Assembly (NCBI GenBank): GCA_028283725.1
Contig: JAPWKC010000004.1
Location: 1,736,001 to 1,800,000, forward strand
DNA length: 64,000 nt
Origin: Neorhizobium sp.
Lineage (GTDB): Bacteria > Pseudomonadota > Alphaproteobacteria > Rhizobiales > Rhizobiaceae
Direction: 5' to 3'
The notes below the pieces were generated by a model. It saw nothing but the letters and a program-made list of their open reading frames with translations, did no database searches and had not been told where the DNA came from. Positions 44,170 through 53,134 of the stretch are shown here, one piece after another; the first letter of the stretch is position 1, and each line of letters begins with the position of its first letter. A program made the position numbers and the translations under genes.

Positions 44170-44922
44170 ATGACGAATTCGGCTTTCGACCGGACGCTGG
44201 TGCTGATCCCGGCGCGCATGGCATCGACGCGGCTGCCGGGCAAGCCGCTTGCCGATATCGCCGGCCTGCCGATGATCGTGCAGGTGGCCAAGCGCGCCGA
44301 GGAGGCAAAAGCCGGGCGCATCATCGTTGCCGTCGATCACCAGGATGTCTTCGATGCCGTGAAGGCCGCGGGCTTCGAGGTGGTGATGACACGCGAAGAT
44401 CATCAATCCGGCTCCGACCGCATTTTCGAGGCCGTCGAGAAGGCCGATCCCGACAGGCGGATGGAATTCGTCATCAATGTGCAGGGTGATCTGCCGACGA
44501 TCGAGCCGGAGGCCGTGCGCGCCTCGCTGCGCCCGCTCGAAAATGCCGGGACGGATATCGCGACGCTGACCGTCGAGATCACCGACGAACACGAGAAGAC
44601 CAATCCGAACGTCGTGAAGATCGTCGGATCGCCGCTCTCCGAGACGCGGCTGAAGGCGCTTTATTTTACCCGCGCCACGGCACCTTACGGCCAAGGCCCG
44701 CTCTATCATCACATCGGCCTCTATGCCTATCGCCGCGCGGCGCTCGAAAAATTCGTCACGCTCGGCCCATCGGCGCTTGAGAAGCGCGAATCGCTGGAAC
44801 AATTGAGGGCGCTCGAAGCCGGCATGCGGATCGATGCGGAAATCGTCCGCTCGGTGCCGCTCGGCGTCGATACGCCGGCCGACCTCGAAAAGGCCCGCGC
44901 CATCCTGTCGGCCAGATCATAA
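44170..44922 (+). CDS. kdsB: 3-deoxy-manno-octulosonate cytidylyltransferase
   Basis: A 250-residue enzyme that activates Kdo to CMP-Kdo for lipid A and LPS core synthesis. The nucleotide motif [19 protein letters not shown] is at the N-terminus, then [19 protein letters not shown] with metal-binding Asp, and [10 protein letters not shown]. Longer starts are open but ATG 44170 has GAGG at the right distance and family length. pheA follows after 31 bases on the same strand. Confidence 0.95.
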   Translation: MTNSAFDRTLVLIPARMASTRLPGKPLADIAGLPMIVQVAKRAEEAKAGRIIVAVDHQDVFDAVKAAGFEVVMTREDHQSGSDRIFEAVEKADPDRRMEFVINVQGDLPTIEPEAVRASLRPLENAGTDIATLTVEITDEHEKTNPNVVKIVGSPLSETRLKALYFTRATAPYGQGPLYHHIGLYAYRRAALEKFVTLGPSALEKRESLEQLRALEAGMRIDAEIVRSVPLGVDTPADLEKARAILSARS

Positions 44923-44953
44923 CGACAACAACAGCGACCACCGGAACACCGCC

Positions 44954-45817
44954 ATGAACGCAGTCACCAACCGCATATCCTTCCAGGGCGATTACGGCGC
45001 CAATTCGGACATGGCCTGCCGGGACATGTTTCCGACGATGGAGCCCCTGCCCTGCGCCACGTTCGAGGATGCGTTCCAGGCGCTGGAAAGCGGCGAGGCC
45101 GATCTTGCGATGATCCCGATCGAAAACACGATCGCCGGGCGCGTCGCCGATATCCATTATCTCCTGCCGGAATCGCGGCTGCATATCGTCGGCGAGTATT
45201 TCATGCCGATCCATTTCCAGCTGATGGTGCTGCCGGGCGTGGAGCGCGACGAGATCCGCACCGTGCACAGCCATATCCATGCGCTCGGCCAGTGCCGCAA
45301 GATCATCCGGGCAAATGGCTGGAAGGCCGTGGTTGCCGGCGATACGGCCGGCGCCGCCAAGCTCGTCTCGGAAGTCAAGGACCGCTCGATGGCGGCTCTG
45401 GCGCCACGGCTTGCCGCCGGTCTCTACGGGCTCGACATTCTGGCGGAAAACGTCGAGGACACGGAAAACAACGTCACCCGCTTCGTGATCCTGTCGCGCG
45501 ACGAAAAATGGGTCCAGCGCAACGATCCGTCAGAGATCATCGTCACGACCTTCGTGTTCAACGTCCGCAACATTCCGGCCGCCCTCTACAAGGCGCTGGG
45601 CGGGTTTGCGACGAACGGCATCAACATGACGAAGCTCGAAAGCTACCAGCTGGGCGGCAAGTTCATCGCAACACAGTTCTACGCCGATATCGAGGGCCAT
45701 CCCGAAGACGCGCCGGTGCGCCGGGCGCTGGAAGAGCTGCGATTCTTTTCCGAAAAGGTCCGCATTCTCGGCACCTACAAGGGCCATCCGATGCGGGGAT
45801 CGCTGCAGAAGGGGTGA
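44954..45817 (+). CDS. pheA: Prephenate dehydratase
   Basis: A 287-residue monofunctional enzyme that makes phenylpyruvate for phenylalanine synthesis. The catalytic domain has FQGDYGANSD, ALESGEADLAMIPIENTIAG and the NNVTRFVIL motif with the catalytic Thr. An ACT domain (about 200-280) with GINMTKLESYQLGGKF binds phenylalanine for feedback inhibition. No chorismate mutase domain is fused. ATG 44954 matches the family. A GC hairpin follows in the gap. Confidence 0.95.
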   Translation: MNAVTNRISFQGDYGANSDMACRDMFPTMEPLPCATFEDAFQALESGEADLAMIPIENTIAGRVADIHYLLPESRLHIVGEYFMPIHFQLMVLPGVERDEIRTVHSHIHALGQCRKIIRANGWKAVVAGDTAGAAKLVSEVKDRSMAALAPRLAAGLYGLDILAENVEDTENNVTRFVILSRDEKWVQRNDPSEIIVTTFVFNVRNIPAALYKALGGFATNGINMTKLESYQLGGKFIATQFYADIEGHPEDAPVRRALEELRFFSEKVRILGTYKGHPMRGSLQKG

Positions 45818-45834
45818 GACACGCGGGCAATCGT

Positions 45835-45860
45835 CCGGCCGGAAGTATTGTCCCGGCCGG
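45835..45860. terminator. Hairpin between convergent pheA and VOC gene
   Basis: CCGGCCGG-N10-CCGGCCGG, a perfect 8-bp stem without T-run, 18 bases after the pheA stop and 19 before the VOC stop. It could limit read-through from both sides. Confidence 0.4.
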
Positions 45861-45878
45861 CGCGCCACAATCAGCCCA

Positions 45879-46247
45879 TCATTGCATCGGCGTGAAAGCG
45901 CGAAGGCGGTGGCCATCCGGATCGGTCATGACGAATGTATAGCCGAAATCCAGCCGGACCGGCGTCTGGAGGACGCGAAGCCCCTGCTTCGCCCAGTCCG
46001 CATAGAGATCATCGACCGTCTTGACGTCATCCAACCGGATGCAGAGCTCCATTGCGCCGCTGTCTTTCGTGACGGCCGGCTGTGCCGTGTGGCGCGACCA
46101 GAGGCCGAGCTTCATGCCGGTCGACAGAACGAACAGCGCAAAGGTGGGCGAGACCTCGACAGGCTCGGCCGCAAAGAGGGCGCCGTAGAAATCGGCGCTC
46201 TTCAGCGGATTGTCGACGAAGAGAATAGTGAAATCGGGATGGGTCAT
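45879..46247 (-). CDS. VOC-family (glyoxalase-like) protein
   Basis: 122 residues, a two-module beta-alpha-beta-beta-beta fold (vicinal oxygen chelate). FVDNPLKSADFYGALF opens the first module and DFGYTFVMTDPDGHRLRAF closes the second. The family includes glyoxalase I, dioxygenases and antibiotic-binding proteins. It lies just downstream of a WYL regulator on the same strand, with an inverted repeat between them, so the two probably form a regulator-target pair. Substrate unknown. Confidence 0.85.
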   Translation of the reverse strand: MTHPDFTILFVDNPLKSADFYGALFAAEPVEVSPTFALFVLSTGMKLGLWSRHTAQPAVTKDSGAMELCIRLDDVKTVDDLYADWAKQGLRVLQTPVRLDFGYTFVMTDPDGHRLRAFTPMQ

Positions 46248-46290
46248 GTCAGTGCTCCGTTTGCTTGACTGACCCCACGCTAGACGACCA

Positions 46291-46313
46291 TACTGTCAGA
46301 TAATGGCAGTATC
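46291..46313 (-). promoter_or_regulatory. Inverted repeat between the WYL regulator and VOC gene
   Basis: ATACTG-N11-CAGTAT, with inner ACTGTCA/TGGCAGT symmetry, 44 bases before the VOC ATG. Its position suggests an operator for the WYL protein. Confidence 0.5.
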
Positions 46314-46320
46314 GACCGGT

Positions 46321-47010
46321 TTACGGGACGATGCCCTGCGACGATCGCCATCGGCTCAACAAGGCATGCCGGCGTTGCGGATAGCGCTGCCCCGTGACGG
46401 TCACGGATGTCATTCGGTCGGTGCGGAAATGCCGGAAATCCTTGCGCAATTCGCACCAGGCGACCAGGACGCGGACATTTTCGAAAAAGCCGAGCGCAAA
46501 CGGCCATACGACGCGTCGCGTTTCGGCCCCTTCCCGGTCTCGATAACCGAATTCCAGCATCTGTTCGGCGCGGATCGCCTTGCGAAGGGAGCCGAGATCC
46601 GCTTCCTCGGCGTCACGGCGCGGCGCGGCGACGAGCAGGGTCGAGCCGTCGAGATCACGCTTCAACTCTGGCGGCAGGACGGCGGCGATCTTGGCAAGCG
46701 CATCGATGGCACCGGCCGCCAGCCGTGGATCGGCAGAGGTCGCGACCCAGCGCGAACCGAGCACAAGCGCTTCGATCTCCTCTTCGGAAAACATCATCGG
46801 CGGCAGCATGAAACCGGGCTTCAGGACATAGCCGAGCCCGGCCTCTCCCTCGATGCCGGCGCCCTGGGCCTGCAGGCTGGCGATATCCCGGTAAAGCGTG
46901 CGCAGGCTGACCCCGGTTTCGGCCGCAAGCGTCGCGCCGCTCACCGGCCTCCGGTAGCGCCGCAACACCTGCAGAAGCGTCAGGAGACGTTCCGAACGGG
47001 CAACGGTCAT
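46321..47010 (-). CDS. WYL-domain helix-turn-helix regulator (YafY-like)
   Basis: 229 residues. The N-terminal HTH (about 5-60) contains RPVSGATLAAETGVSLRTLYRDIASLQ, as in DeoR/YafY regulators. The C-terminal WYL-type domain (about 135-220) binds a ligand or nucleic acid; its core reads EFGYRDREGAE and RVVWPFALGFFENVRVLVAWCE. It sits upstream of the VOC gene on the same strand. Such pairs are common, with the regulator controlling the small enzyme in response to its substrate (inference). Confidence 0.88.
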   Translation of the reverse strand: MTVARSERLLTLLQVLRRYRRPVSGATLAAETGVSLRTLYRDIASLQAQGAGIEGEAGLGYVLKPGFMLPPMMFSEEEIEALVLGSRWVATSADPRLAAGAIDALAKIAAVLPPELKRDLDGSTLLVAAPRRDAEEADLGSLRKAIRAEQMLEFGYRDREGAETRRVVWPFALGFFENVRVLVAWCELRKDFRHFRTDRMTSVTVTGQRYPQRRHALLSRWRSSQGIVP

Positions 47011-47118
47011 GACGATCTCCGCAATTCAGACACACGTGCGCAATGGCCGCTTTCACCAAGGCCAGGCACTTGCCGTGGACAGGCCTTTGCCATGGACATT
47101 CCGGCGGGCTTTGACGCC

Positions 47119-48084
47119 TCACGCCTCGCCGTTCGTTCCCCAGTCGATCCAGTCCTTCATCAGACGGTAGGCGATCGCGCCCTTGGCCGGGCCGAACGGC
47201 TTCATGTCGGGGCCGGCATCGAGCATGACAGTGACTTCCTGGCGCGAAAACCAGCGGACGTCGGACATTTCCTGCGGGTCGATGGTGATCTCGGTCGACA
47301 GCGCCTGCGCATAACAGCCGATCATCAGCGAATGCGGCATCGGCCATGGCTGCGACGCGTGATAGCGGACGCGGCCGGCAACCACGCCCGATTCCTCGAC
47401 CGTCTCGCGGCGCACCGCATGCTCGATCGTTTCGCCCGGCTCGACGAAGCCGGCGAGACAGGAATACATGCCCTCCTGGAAATGGTGGCTGCGGCCAAGG
47501 AGGCACATGTCGCGTTCCTCATCGATCGTCAGCATGATGACGACAGGGTCGGTGCGCGGAAACATCTGGTTGTCGCAGGATGAACAGGCGCGCTTGTAAC
47601 CGCCAAGCTCGCTTTTCGTCTCGGAACCGCAGCGGCCGCAGAAGCGGTTGGCGGCGTTCCAGCTCAGAAGCGCGAAAGCCTGCGCCGCCTCGCCCTGAAG
47701 CTCCTCGTCCAACAGGCCGTCGCGATAGAGCGAGCGGGCATCCGCCGGCTTGTACTGGCTGGCAAGATCATCGACGGCGGTTTCGACGGGAACGGCAATG
47801 CGCGGCTCGCCCGTCTCGCGATAGCCGAGTAGCACGGCGCGATCGAAATCCGGCTTCAGCTCGGCAAGTTCATAGGCCGAAAACAGCGGATCGAGGATCT
47901 GGCCGTCGTGCTTGAGGATCAGCCTGTTGGCGGAGAAGGCCAGAAGATGCGTTCCCTCGACGGCCAGCGCCTTCTCGATACAATCGTCCTTGCGGTATTC
48001 GGCCTGGCGGTCGAGCCGGTTGCCGGCGAAAGCCGTCAGCGTGGAGGGTTCTGGATGCGGGGCGTCGGTGTCGAAAAAGCTCAT
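47119..48084 (-). CDS. nudC: NADH pyrophosphatase / RNA deNADding enzyme
   Basis: A 321-residue Nudix hydrolase of the NudC type. It has an N-terminal domain, a zinc site of four Cys (CGRCG and CSSC, about 148-171), and a Nudix box GFVEPGETIEHAVRRETVEESGV with REx2EE (about 210-232). The SQPWPMPHSLM motif after the box is the NADH-specific SQPWPFPxS signature. It hydrolyses NADH or removes NAD caps from RNA. The ATG overlaps the upstream HIT gene stop by four bases. Confidence 0.93.
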   Translation of the reverse strand: MSFFDTDAPHPEPSTLTAFAGNRLDRQAEYRKDDCIEKALAVEGTHLLAFSANRLILKHDGQILDPLFSAYELAELKPDFDRAVLLGYRETGEPRIAVPVETAVDDLASQYKPADARSLYRDGLLDEELQGEAAQAFALLSWNAANRFCGRCGSETKSELGGYKRACSSCDNQMFPRTDPVVIMLTIDEERDMCLLGRSHHFQEGMYSCLAGFVEPGETIEHAVRRETVEESGVVAGRVRYHASQPWPMPHSLMIGCYAQALSTEITIDPQEMSDVRWFSRQEVTVMLDAGPDMKPFGPAKGAIAYRLMKDWIDWGTNGEA

Positions 48085-48491
48085 GAGGAAAGGTTTTCTG
48101 CCAGTGCGTTGAGGAAATCACGCTTGCGCGCGGCGTCATAGGCTTGCGCCTGGCCGAAGCCCCAGATCGGTCCGGGCCAGTTCGGATCGCCCTCAAAACG
48201 GGCGACGACATGGATATGCAGCTGCCGGACGATATTGCCGATCGCTGCGACATTGATCTTGGTCGCGCCGGTGGTCTTCTTCAGCGCGGCGGCAACGGTA
48301 TTGGTTTCGAAGGTGAGGAGCGCCTGGTCGAGCGGCGCCAGATCGAAGATCTCGCTCATCGCCCGCCGCTGCGGGACCAGCATGAGCCAGGGCCAGCGGC
48401 TGTCCTTCAGCAGGCGCAGCTGACAGAGGCCGAGCGGCATGACGAGCTCGGAATCACGGGCCAGACGGTCATCCAGTACGAACGCGCTCAA
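48081..48491 (-). CDS. HIT-family hydrolase
   Basis: 136 residues of the histidine-triad superfamily. The motif appears as QLHIHVVAR, with Gln at the first triad position and the catalytic His kept. FVLDDRLARDSELV opens the fold and WPWLMLVPQR follows. Such enzymes hydrolyse dinucleoside polyphosphates or nucleoside phosphoramidates. The TTG at 48491 is chosen because GGAGGAAGG precedes it directly and the protein then matches family length. Overlaps nudC. Confidence 0.85.
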   Translation of the reverse strand: MSAFVLDDRLARDSELVMPLGLCQLRLLKDSRWPWLMLVPQRRAMSEIFDLAPLDQALLTFETNTVAAALKKTTGATKINVAAIGNIVRQLHIHVVARFEGDPNWPGPIWGFGQAQAYDAARKRDFLNALAENLSS

Positions 48492-48570
48492 GCCTTCCTC
48501 CCCATTCCCACGCCTTATGGCCTGTGTTTTCAGGTGTTTTTTGTTTGATAGCAGTTTTTTACAGGGTTGG

Positions 48571-48599
48571 CTTGCATTTGAAAGCATTTTTGCCGATAT
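48571..48599 (+). promoter_or_regulatory. Promoter of the SRP RNA gene
   Basis: CTTGCA (48571-48576), a 17-base spacer and CGATAT (48594-48599) give a good rhizobial sigma70 promoter with a start near 48603. Confidence 0.65.
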
Positions 48600-48602
48600 G
48601 AG

Positions 48603-48710
48603 CGGTGGGAGGTTGGTGGCGGACGAGCCACTCGCCAACCGGGTCAGGTCCGGAAGGAAGCAGCCCTAACGAGCTCGGCACGGGTCGCGTGCCAGCCTCC
48701 CACCCTTTTT
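48603..48710 (+). ncRNA. ffs: Signal recognition particle RNA (4.5S)
   Basis: The universally conserved apical loop region is present: GGTCAGGTCCGGAAGG then AAGCAGCCCTAA. The ends GGTGGGAGG (48604-48612) and CCTCCCACC (48696-48704) pair, and a T-run follows. With Ffh this RNA targets membrane proteins to the translocon. It lies upstream of dnaX, as in related bacteria. Confidence 0.95.
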
Positions 48711-48808
48711 CTTCATCGCGGTAGCGCCCCCATGGCATGCATCGCGTTTGATGTTTATCTTGGTCAGCTTCCGATCCGGTCAAACCGGTCAGGCGGCCGG
48801 AATGACCA

Positions 48809-48876
48809 GCTCAGGCTGGCGGGCTCGCAGACTGGCAAGGCTGACAGATTGGCAAGATTGGCAGGCTGGCAGGACT
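48809..48876. repeat. Degenerate tandem repeats before dnaX
   Basis: Short copies of CTGGCAGG/ACTGGCAAG-type units recur about eight times in 70 bases immediately before the dnaX ATG. No stem or coding function is evident. Confidence 0.5.
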
Positions 48877-48878
48877 GA

Positions 48879-50801
48879 ATGAGCGATACCGGACCCACTG
48901 AAACGACCAGATCCTCTTCTCCTTCCGGCGGTTCTTCCACTGGCTACCGGGTGCTTGCGCGCAAGTACCGGCCCAAGGATTTTTCCGATCTCATGGTCGG
49001 CCAGGAGCCGATGGTGCGCACGCTCACCAATGCGTTCGAGACCGGCCGCATCGCGCAGGCCTATATGCTGACCGGCGTTCGCGGGGTCGGCAAGACGACC
49101 ACCGCCCGCATTCTGGCCCGCGCACTCAACTACAAGACGCCCGAGATCGACCGCCCGACCATCGACCTGCGCATTCCGGGCGAACATTGTCAGGCGATCA
49201 TGGAAGGCCGGCATGTCGACGTGATCGAGATGGACGCCGCCTCGCATACCGGTATCGACGATATCCGAGAGATCATCGAGCAGGTGCGCTACCGCCCGGT
49301 TTCGGCGCGCTACAAGGTCTATATCATCGACGAAGTGCACATGCTTTCGACGCAGGCCTTCAACGGCCTGTTGAAGACGCTCGAAGAGCCGCCGGAACAT
49401 GTGAAGTTCATCTTCGCGACCACCGAAATCCGCAAGGTGCCGATCACCGTCCTGTCGCGCTGCCAGCGTTTCGACCTCAGGCGCATCAGTGCTGCGGATC
49501 TCGTCGGCCTGTTTACCAAGATCCTCGAAAAGGAAGAGATTCCCGCCGAGCCGGAGGCGCTCGCCATGGTGGCACGCGCCGCCGAAGGCTCTGCCCGCGA
49601 CGGCCTGTCGCTGCTGGACCAGGCCATTGCCCATGGCGGCGGCCGGGTGGAGGCAGACACGGTGCGCGGCATGCTCGGCCTTGCCGACCGGGCGCGCATC
49701 GTCGATCTCTTCGAGCATATCGTCAAAGGCGACGTGACGTCGGCCCTTTCCGAATTCACTGCACAGTATGAAGCGGGTGCAAACCCGGTCGTGGTCCTGA
49801 CCGACCTTGCCGATTTCACCCATCTCGTCACGCGGTTCAAATATATTCCCGACGCTGCCGACGACCCGTCGCTCAGCGAAGTCGAGCGGGTGCGCGGCCG
49901 GGCCTTTTCCGAAACGGTGGCCGTGACCACTTTGTCGCGCATCTGGCAGATGCTGCTCAAGGGCATTCCGGAAGCGGAAAATTCGTCGCGACCGGCGGGT
50001 GCTGCGGAAATGGTGCTGATCCGGCTTACCCATGCCGCACATCTTCCCTCGCCGGAAGATGCGGCACGACGGCTGGCCGATTTTGCCAATGGCCAAGGGG
50101 GCGATGGCGGACGTTCGCCGCAGCCGAATGGCGGTAGTGGTGCCGGGGGCACCGGGAGTACTGGCGGCAACGGCGGGCGGGCGATGAACGGTGCGCCGGT
50201 CAATGCCCACGGGCAGGCAATGCCGGGGCAGCGCATGCCTTCCGGCGGGCCGACCGCCATGCTGCAGGCCGTGCCGAACACCATGCCGCGGGAAGTCGCC
50301 ATCGGCCGTTCCGAACCGCAGCCGGAAAGCCGACCGGGGGCAGGTGTCGCCGTGCGTTCGCTTGCCGACGTGGTCGATCTCTGCACCAAGAACCGCGATC
50401 CCAAGCTGAAGGCGCTGGTGCGCAACTTCGTCCGTCTCGTGCGGCTCGAGCCCGGCAGGCTCGACATGCAGATGACCAATGGTGCGCCGGGCACGCTGCC
50501 TGGCGAACTGGGGGTGAAGCTGAAGGAATGGACCGGCATCCACTGGATCGTGTCGCTCAGCAACGAAGACGGTGCGCCAACGCTTGTGGAAGCGGAAGGT
50601 CAGGCCCGCGAGGCGCGACTGACCGATGCGCGCGCCGACCCCGACGTCGCGGCGATCCTGTCGCAGTTTCCGGGGGCCAAAATCACCGACGTGCGTATCC
50701 GCGCCAGCGAAGAGGCGGACGAGCCGGATGAACTGCCGATGCCGGCTGCAGCCGAATCCGCCGAGGGCGATATCCTGCCCGGCGACGATATCGAGTTTTG
50801 A
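48879..50801 (+). CDS. dnaX: DNA polymerase III subunits gamma and tau
   Basis: 640 residues, the clamp-loader ATPase. Walker A GVRGVGKTTTAR (about 66-77), DAASHTGIDDIRE, Walker B IIDEVHMLS and sensor SRCQRFD are present. The zinc cysteines of E. coli DnaX are missing (only GEHCQAI remains). A Gly/Asn-rich linker (about 410-450) separates domain III from the C-terminal tau region. ATG 48879 follows tandem repeats. ybaB follows 25 bases later. Confidence 0.95.
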   Translation: MSDTGPTETTRSSSPSGGSSTGYRVLARKYRPKDFSDLMVGQEPMVRTLTNAFETGRIAQAYMLTGVRGVGKTTTARILARALNYKTPEIDRPTIDLRIPGEHCQAIMEGRHVDVIEMDAASHTGIDDIREIIEQVRYRPVSARYKVYIIDEVHMLSTQAFNGLLKTLEEPPEHVKFIFATTEIRKVPITVLSRCQRFDLRRISAADLVGLFTKILEKEEIPAEPEALAMVARAAEGSARDGLSLLDQAIAHGGGRVEADTVRGMLGLADRARIVDLFEHIVKGDVTSALSEFTAQYEAGANPVVVLTDLADFTHLVTRFKYIPDAADDPSLSEVERVRGRAFSETVAVTTLSRIWQMLLKGIPEAENSSRPAGAAEMVLIRLTHAAHLPSPEDAARRLADFANGQGGDGGRSPQPNGGSGAGGTGSTGGNGGRAMNGAPVNAHGQAMPGQRMPSGGPTAMLQAVPNTMPREVAIGRSEPQPESRPGAGVAVRSLADVVDLCTKNRDPKLKALVRNFVRLVRLEPGRLDMQMTNGAPGTLPGELGVKLKEWTGIHWIVSLSNEDGAPTLVEAEGQAREARLTDARADPDVAAILSQFPGAKITDVRIRASEEADEPDELPMPAAAESAEGDILPGDDIEF

Positions 50802-50826
50802 ACGAACAGCATAAAGGACGAACACG

Positions 50827-51150
50827 ATGCGCGACATCATGGGCATGATGGGCAAGGTCAAGGAAATGCAGGCCAAGATGGAGAAGATGCAGGCGGATAT
50901 CGCCGCTCTCGAAGTCGAAGGCACGTCCGGCGGCGGCCTCGTCACCGTCAGGATGACAGGCAAGGGCGACATGCTCGGCCTGAAGATCGATCCTTCGCTT
51001 CTGAAGGAAGACGAGATCGAAATCCTCGAAGACCTGATCGTCGCCGCGCACAAGACCGCCAAGGATCGCGCCGAGCAGATCACTGCCGAAAAGACCAAGG
51101 AACTGACCGCCGGCCTGCCGATCCCGCCCGGCATGAAGCTGCCGTTCTGA
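50827..51150 (+). CDS. ybaB: YbaB/EbfC nucleoid-associated protein
   Basis: A 107-residue DNA-binding protein, a homodimer that decorates the nucleoid. The N-terminal helix is coiled and Met-rich ([19 protein letters not shown]), and [15 protein letters not shown] and [12 protein letters not shown] are family landmarks. It is usually encoded between dnaX and recR, and here two unrelated genes separate it from recR. Confidence 0.95.
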   Translation: MRDIMGMMGKVKEMQAKMEKMQADIAALEVEGTSGGGLVTVRMTGKGDMLGLKIDPSLLKEDEIEILEDLIVAAHKTAKDRAEQITAEKTKELTAGLPIPPGMKLPF

Positions 51151-51191
51151 TCTCGTTCATCGGCCGTCGGAGGGATTGAGAGGAGGTTCCG

Positions 51192-51803
51192 GTGACATTG
51201 ACATCCATTCTGGTCTTCGCGGCGGCACTTTTCGTCGCCGCCGGATCTCCCGGCCCGAGCATTGCCGCGCTCGTGGCCCGCGTCCTGTCGAAGGGGCATC
51301 GCGACGTGCTGCCCTTCGTGGCCGCGATGTGGGTCGGCGAGGCGCTCTGGCTGTCGCTGGCGGTCGCAGGGCTTGCAGCAATTGCCGACGCCTTCCAGCC
51401 GGTGTTTCTGGCGATCAAGTGGATCGGCGTCTTCTATCTTCTCTATCTTGCGACGAAGATGTGGTTCTCGAAGCCCACAGACGAGGGCGAAGGCCTGCCG
51501 GAGAAGCGGTCTGCCACTAAAATGTTCCTGGCCGGCCTGACGGTAACGCTCGGCAACCCCAAGATCATGATCTTCTATGTGGCGCTCCTGCCGTCGATCA
51601 TCGATCTTGGCGGCGTGACGCTTGCCGGCTGGCTGGAACTGGTCGCCGCGATGCTCATCGTACTGGCGACCGTCGATCTCGCCTGGATGCTGATGGCCGC
51701 CAAGGCGCGGCAGTTCCTCAAAAGCCCGCGTGCCGTCAGGATCGCCAATCGCATTTCGGCGGGTACGATGGCGGGTGCTGCGGCGGCGATCGCCGCCCGC
51801 TGA
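51192..51803 (+). CDS. LysE-family exporter
   Basis: 203 residues with six predicted membrane helices. The N-terminal AAGSPGPSIAALVARVLSKG is the LysE/RhtB signature, with SPGPS lining the translocation path, and LGNPKIMIFYVALLP follows in the second half. Family members export amino acids such as lysine, threonine or homoserine lactone; the substrate cannot be told. Start is GTG 51192 with GAGGTT upstream. It sits between ybaB and the MOSC gene. Confidence 0.88.
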   Translation: MTLTSILVFAAALFVAAGSPGPSIAALVARVLSKGHRDVLPFVAAMWVGEALWLSLAVAGLAAIADAFQPVFLAIKWIGVFYLLYLATKMWFSKPTDEGEGLPEKRSATKMFLAGLTVTLGNPKIMIFYVALLPSIIDLGGVTLAGWLELVAAMLIVLATVDLAWMLMAAKARQFLKSPRAVRIANRISAGTMAGAAAAIAAR

Positions 51804-51832
51804 TACCGAGGCCGACAACTCACGCCGACAAT

Positions 51833-52444
51833 TCAGGCCGAAAGGGCCTTGCGCAGCCGTTCGCCGATCGGGGCTGCGAGATAACGGTCCCGCTCTGCCA
51901 TGGTGATCGGTCTTGCGGCGGAGGCGAGAAGCTCGGATATCGGGATCCGGTCGCCCTGATAGGGTTCGACGGTGACCGGATCGCCAGGCGTGAGCATGCC
52001 GCCCGACAGGACCCGGCAATAGATGCCCGGCCGGTCGGCGCGAAAATAGCGCCGGACGAGACCGGGATCGCCCATTCTGACCGCAAACGTGTTGCAGGGG
52101 ATGCGGGCGAGCGTCGCCTCCAGAAGAACTTCGCCGATGTGAAAACGATCACCGACGGCAATGTCGCGGTCATCGAGCCCGTCGATCACGAGGTTTTCTC
52201 CGAACGTGCCGTAGGGCAGATCACGGCCGAGTTCGCGCGCCCACCATTGCAGCGTCTGCGACCCTTCGATGAGGATCGCCTGATCCGGGCCGCCATGGTG
52301 TTTTCGATTGCAAACGGCATCGCCGACGAGACCGTGGGCATCAATCATGACAGGTGCCGAGACCGGGCTTTTCAGAATACCGGTCTTTGCGCTCTTTCCG
52401 GGCAGGGTCTGCGGGGTGCCGAGGCAGATGGCCAGAAGTTTCAT
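51833..52444 (-). CDS. MOSC-domain protein (YiiM-like)
   Basis: 203 residues containing a MOSC domain, a sulfur-carrier fold related to the C-terminus of Mo-cofactor sulfurases. The conserved Cys lies in [28 protein letters not shown] and [12 protein letters not shown] are also diagnostic. YiiM proteins reduce N-hydroxylated compounds with Mo cofactor in E. coli. It runs opposite to its neighbours LysE and recR, which breaks up the dnaX-ybaB-recR unit. Confidence 0.87.
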   Translation of the reverse strand: MKLLAICLGTPQTLPGKSAKTGILKSPVSAPVMIDAHGLVGDAVCNRKHHGGPDQAILIEGSQTLQWWARELGRDLPYGTFGENLVIDGLDDRDIAVGDRFHIGEVLLEATLARIPCNTFAVRMGDPGLVRRYFRADRPGIYCRVLSGGMLTPGDPVTVEPYQGDRIPISELLASAARPITMAERDRYLAAPIGERLRKALSA

Positions 52445-52512
52445 GTCGCAAGTTTCCTGTCGAGAGCCTTCCGCGATTCCGTTTCATTTCCATATGGGCT
52501 AAGGACACAAGA

Positions 52513-53118
52513 ATGGCAAAGCGAGTCACCGGTCCCGAAATCGAAAAACTGATCCAGCTTCTGGCAAAGGTGCCGGGGCTCGGGCCCCGGTCCGCCCGGC
52601 GGGCGGCGCTGCACCTGATCAAGAAGAAGGACCAGCTTCTTGGCCCCCTCTCCCTTGCGATGGGCGAGGCCTATGACAAGGTGAGGATCTGCTCGCGCTG
52701 CGGCAATGTCGATACATCCGATCCCTGCACCGTCTGCACCGATATAAACCGCGACCAGTCGATGCTGATCGTCGTGGAAGACGTGTCCGATCTCTGGGCA
52801 CTTGAGCGTGCCGGCGCGATGAATGCGGCCTATCATGTGCTCGGCGGCACGCTGTCGCCGCTCGATGGCGTCGGACCTGATGATCTCAACATTCGCGGCC
52901 TGATCGACCGGGTCAGCGAGGGCGTCGTGCGCGAGATCATCATCGCCGTCAACGCCACTGTCGAGGGGCAGACCACAGCACACTATATAACAGACCAGCT
53001 TTCCGGCATCGACGTGAAGATTACCCGGCTTGCGCATGGCGTTCCGGTGGGCGGCGAACTCGACTATCTGGACGAGGGCACGCTGACGGCGGCGCTTCGG
53101 GCACGAACGACGATCTGA
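52513..53118 (+). CDS. recR: Recombination protein RecR
   Basis: 201 residues. A helix-hairpin-helix ([20 protein letters not shown]), a four-Cys zinc site (CSRCG and CTVC, about 57-75) and a Toprim domain with [12 protein letters not shown] follow in order. RecR forms a clamp and works with RecF and RecO to load RecA. ATG 52513 gives the family start [14 protein letters not shown]. The gene after it begins 16 bases later. Confidence 0.97.
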   Translation: MAKRVTGPEIEKLIQLLAKVPGLGPRSARRAALHLIKKKDQLLGPLSLAMGEAYDKVRICSRCGNVDTSDPCTVCTDINRDQSMLIVVEDVSDLWALERAGAMNAAYHVLGGTLSPLDGVGPDDLNIRGLIDRVSEGVVREIIIAVNATVEGQTTAHYITDQLSGIDVKITRLAHGVPVGGELDYLDEGTLTAALRARTTI

Positions 53119-53134
53119 TTTTCAGGAGACGACG

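Noticed and set aside
48789..52019. A minus-strand open frame of over 1000 codons across dnaX, ybaB and lysE
   Set aside because: It is the mirror of well-supported genes in GC-rich DNA; its protein is Arg/His/Asp-rich with no domain or RBS.
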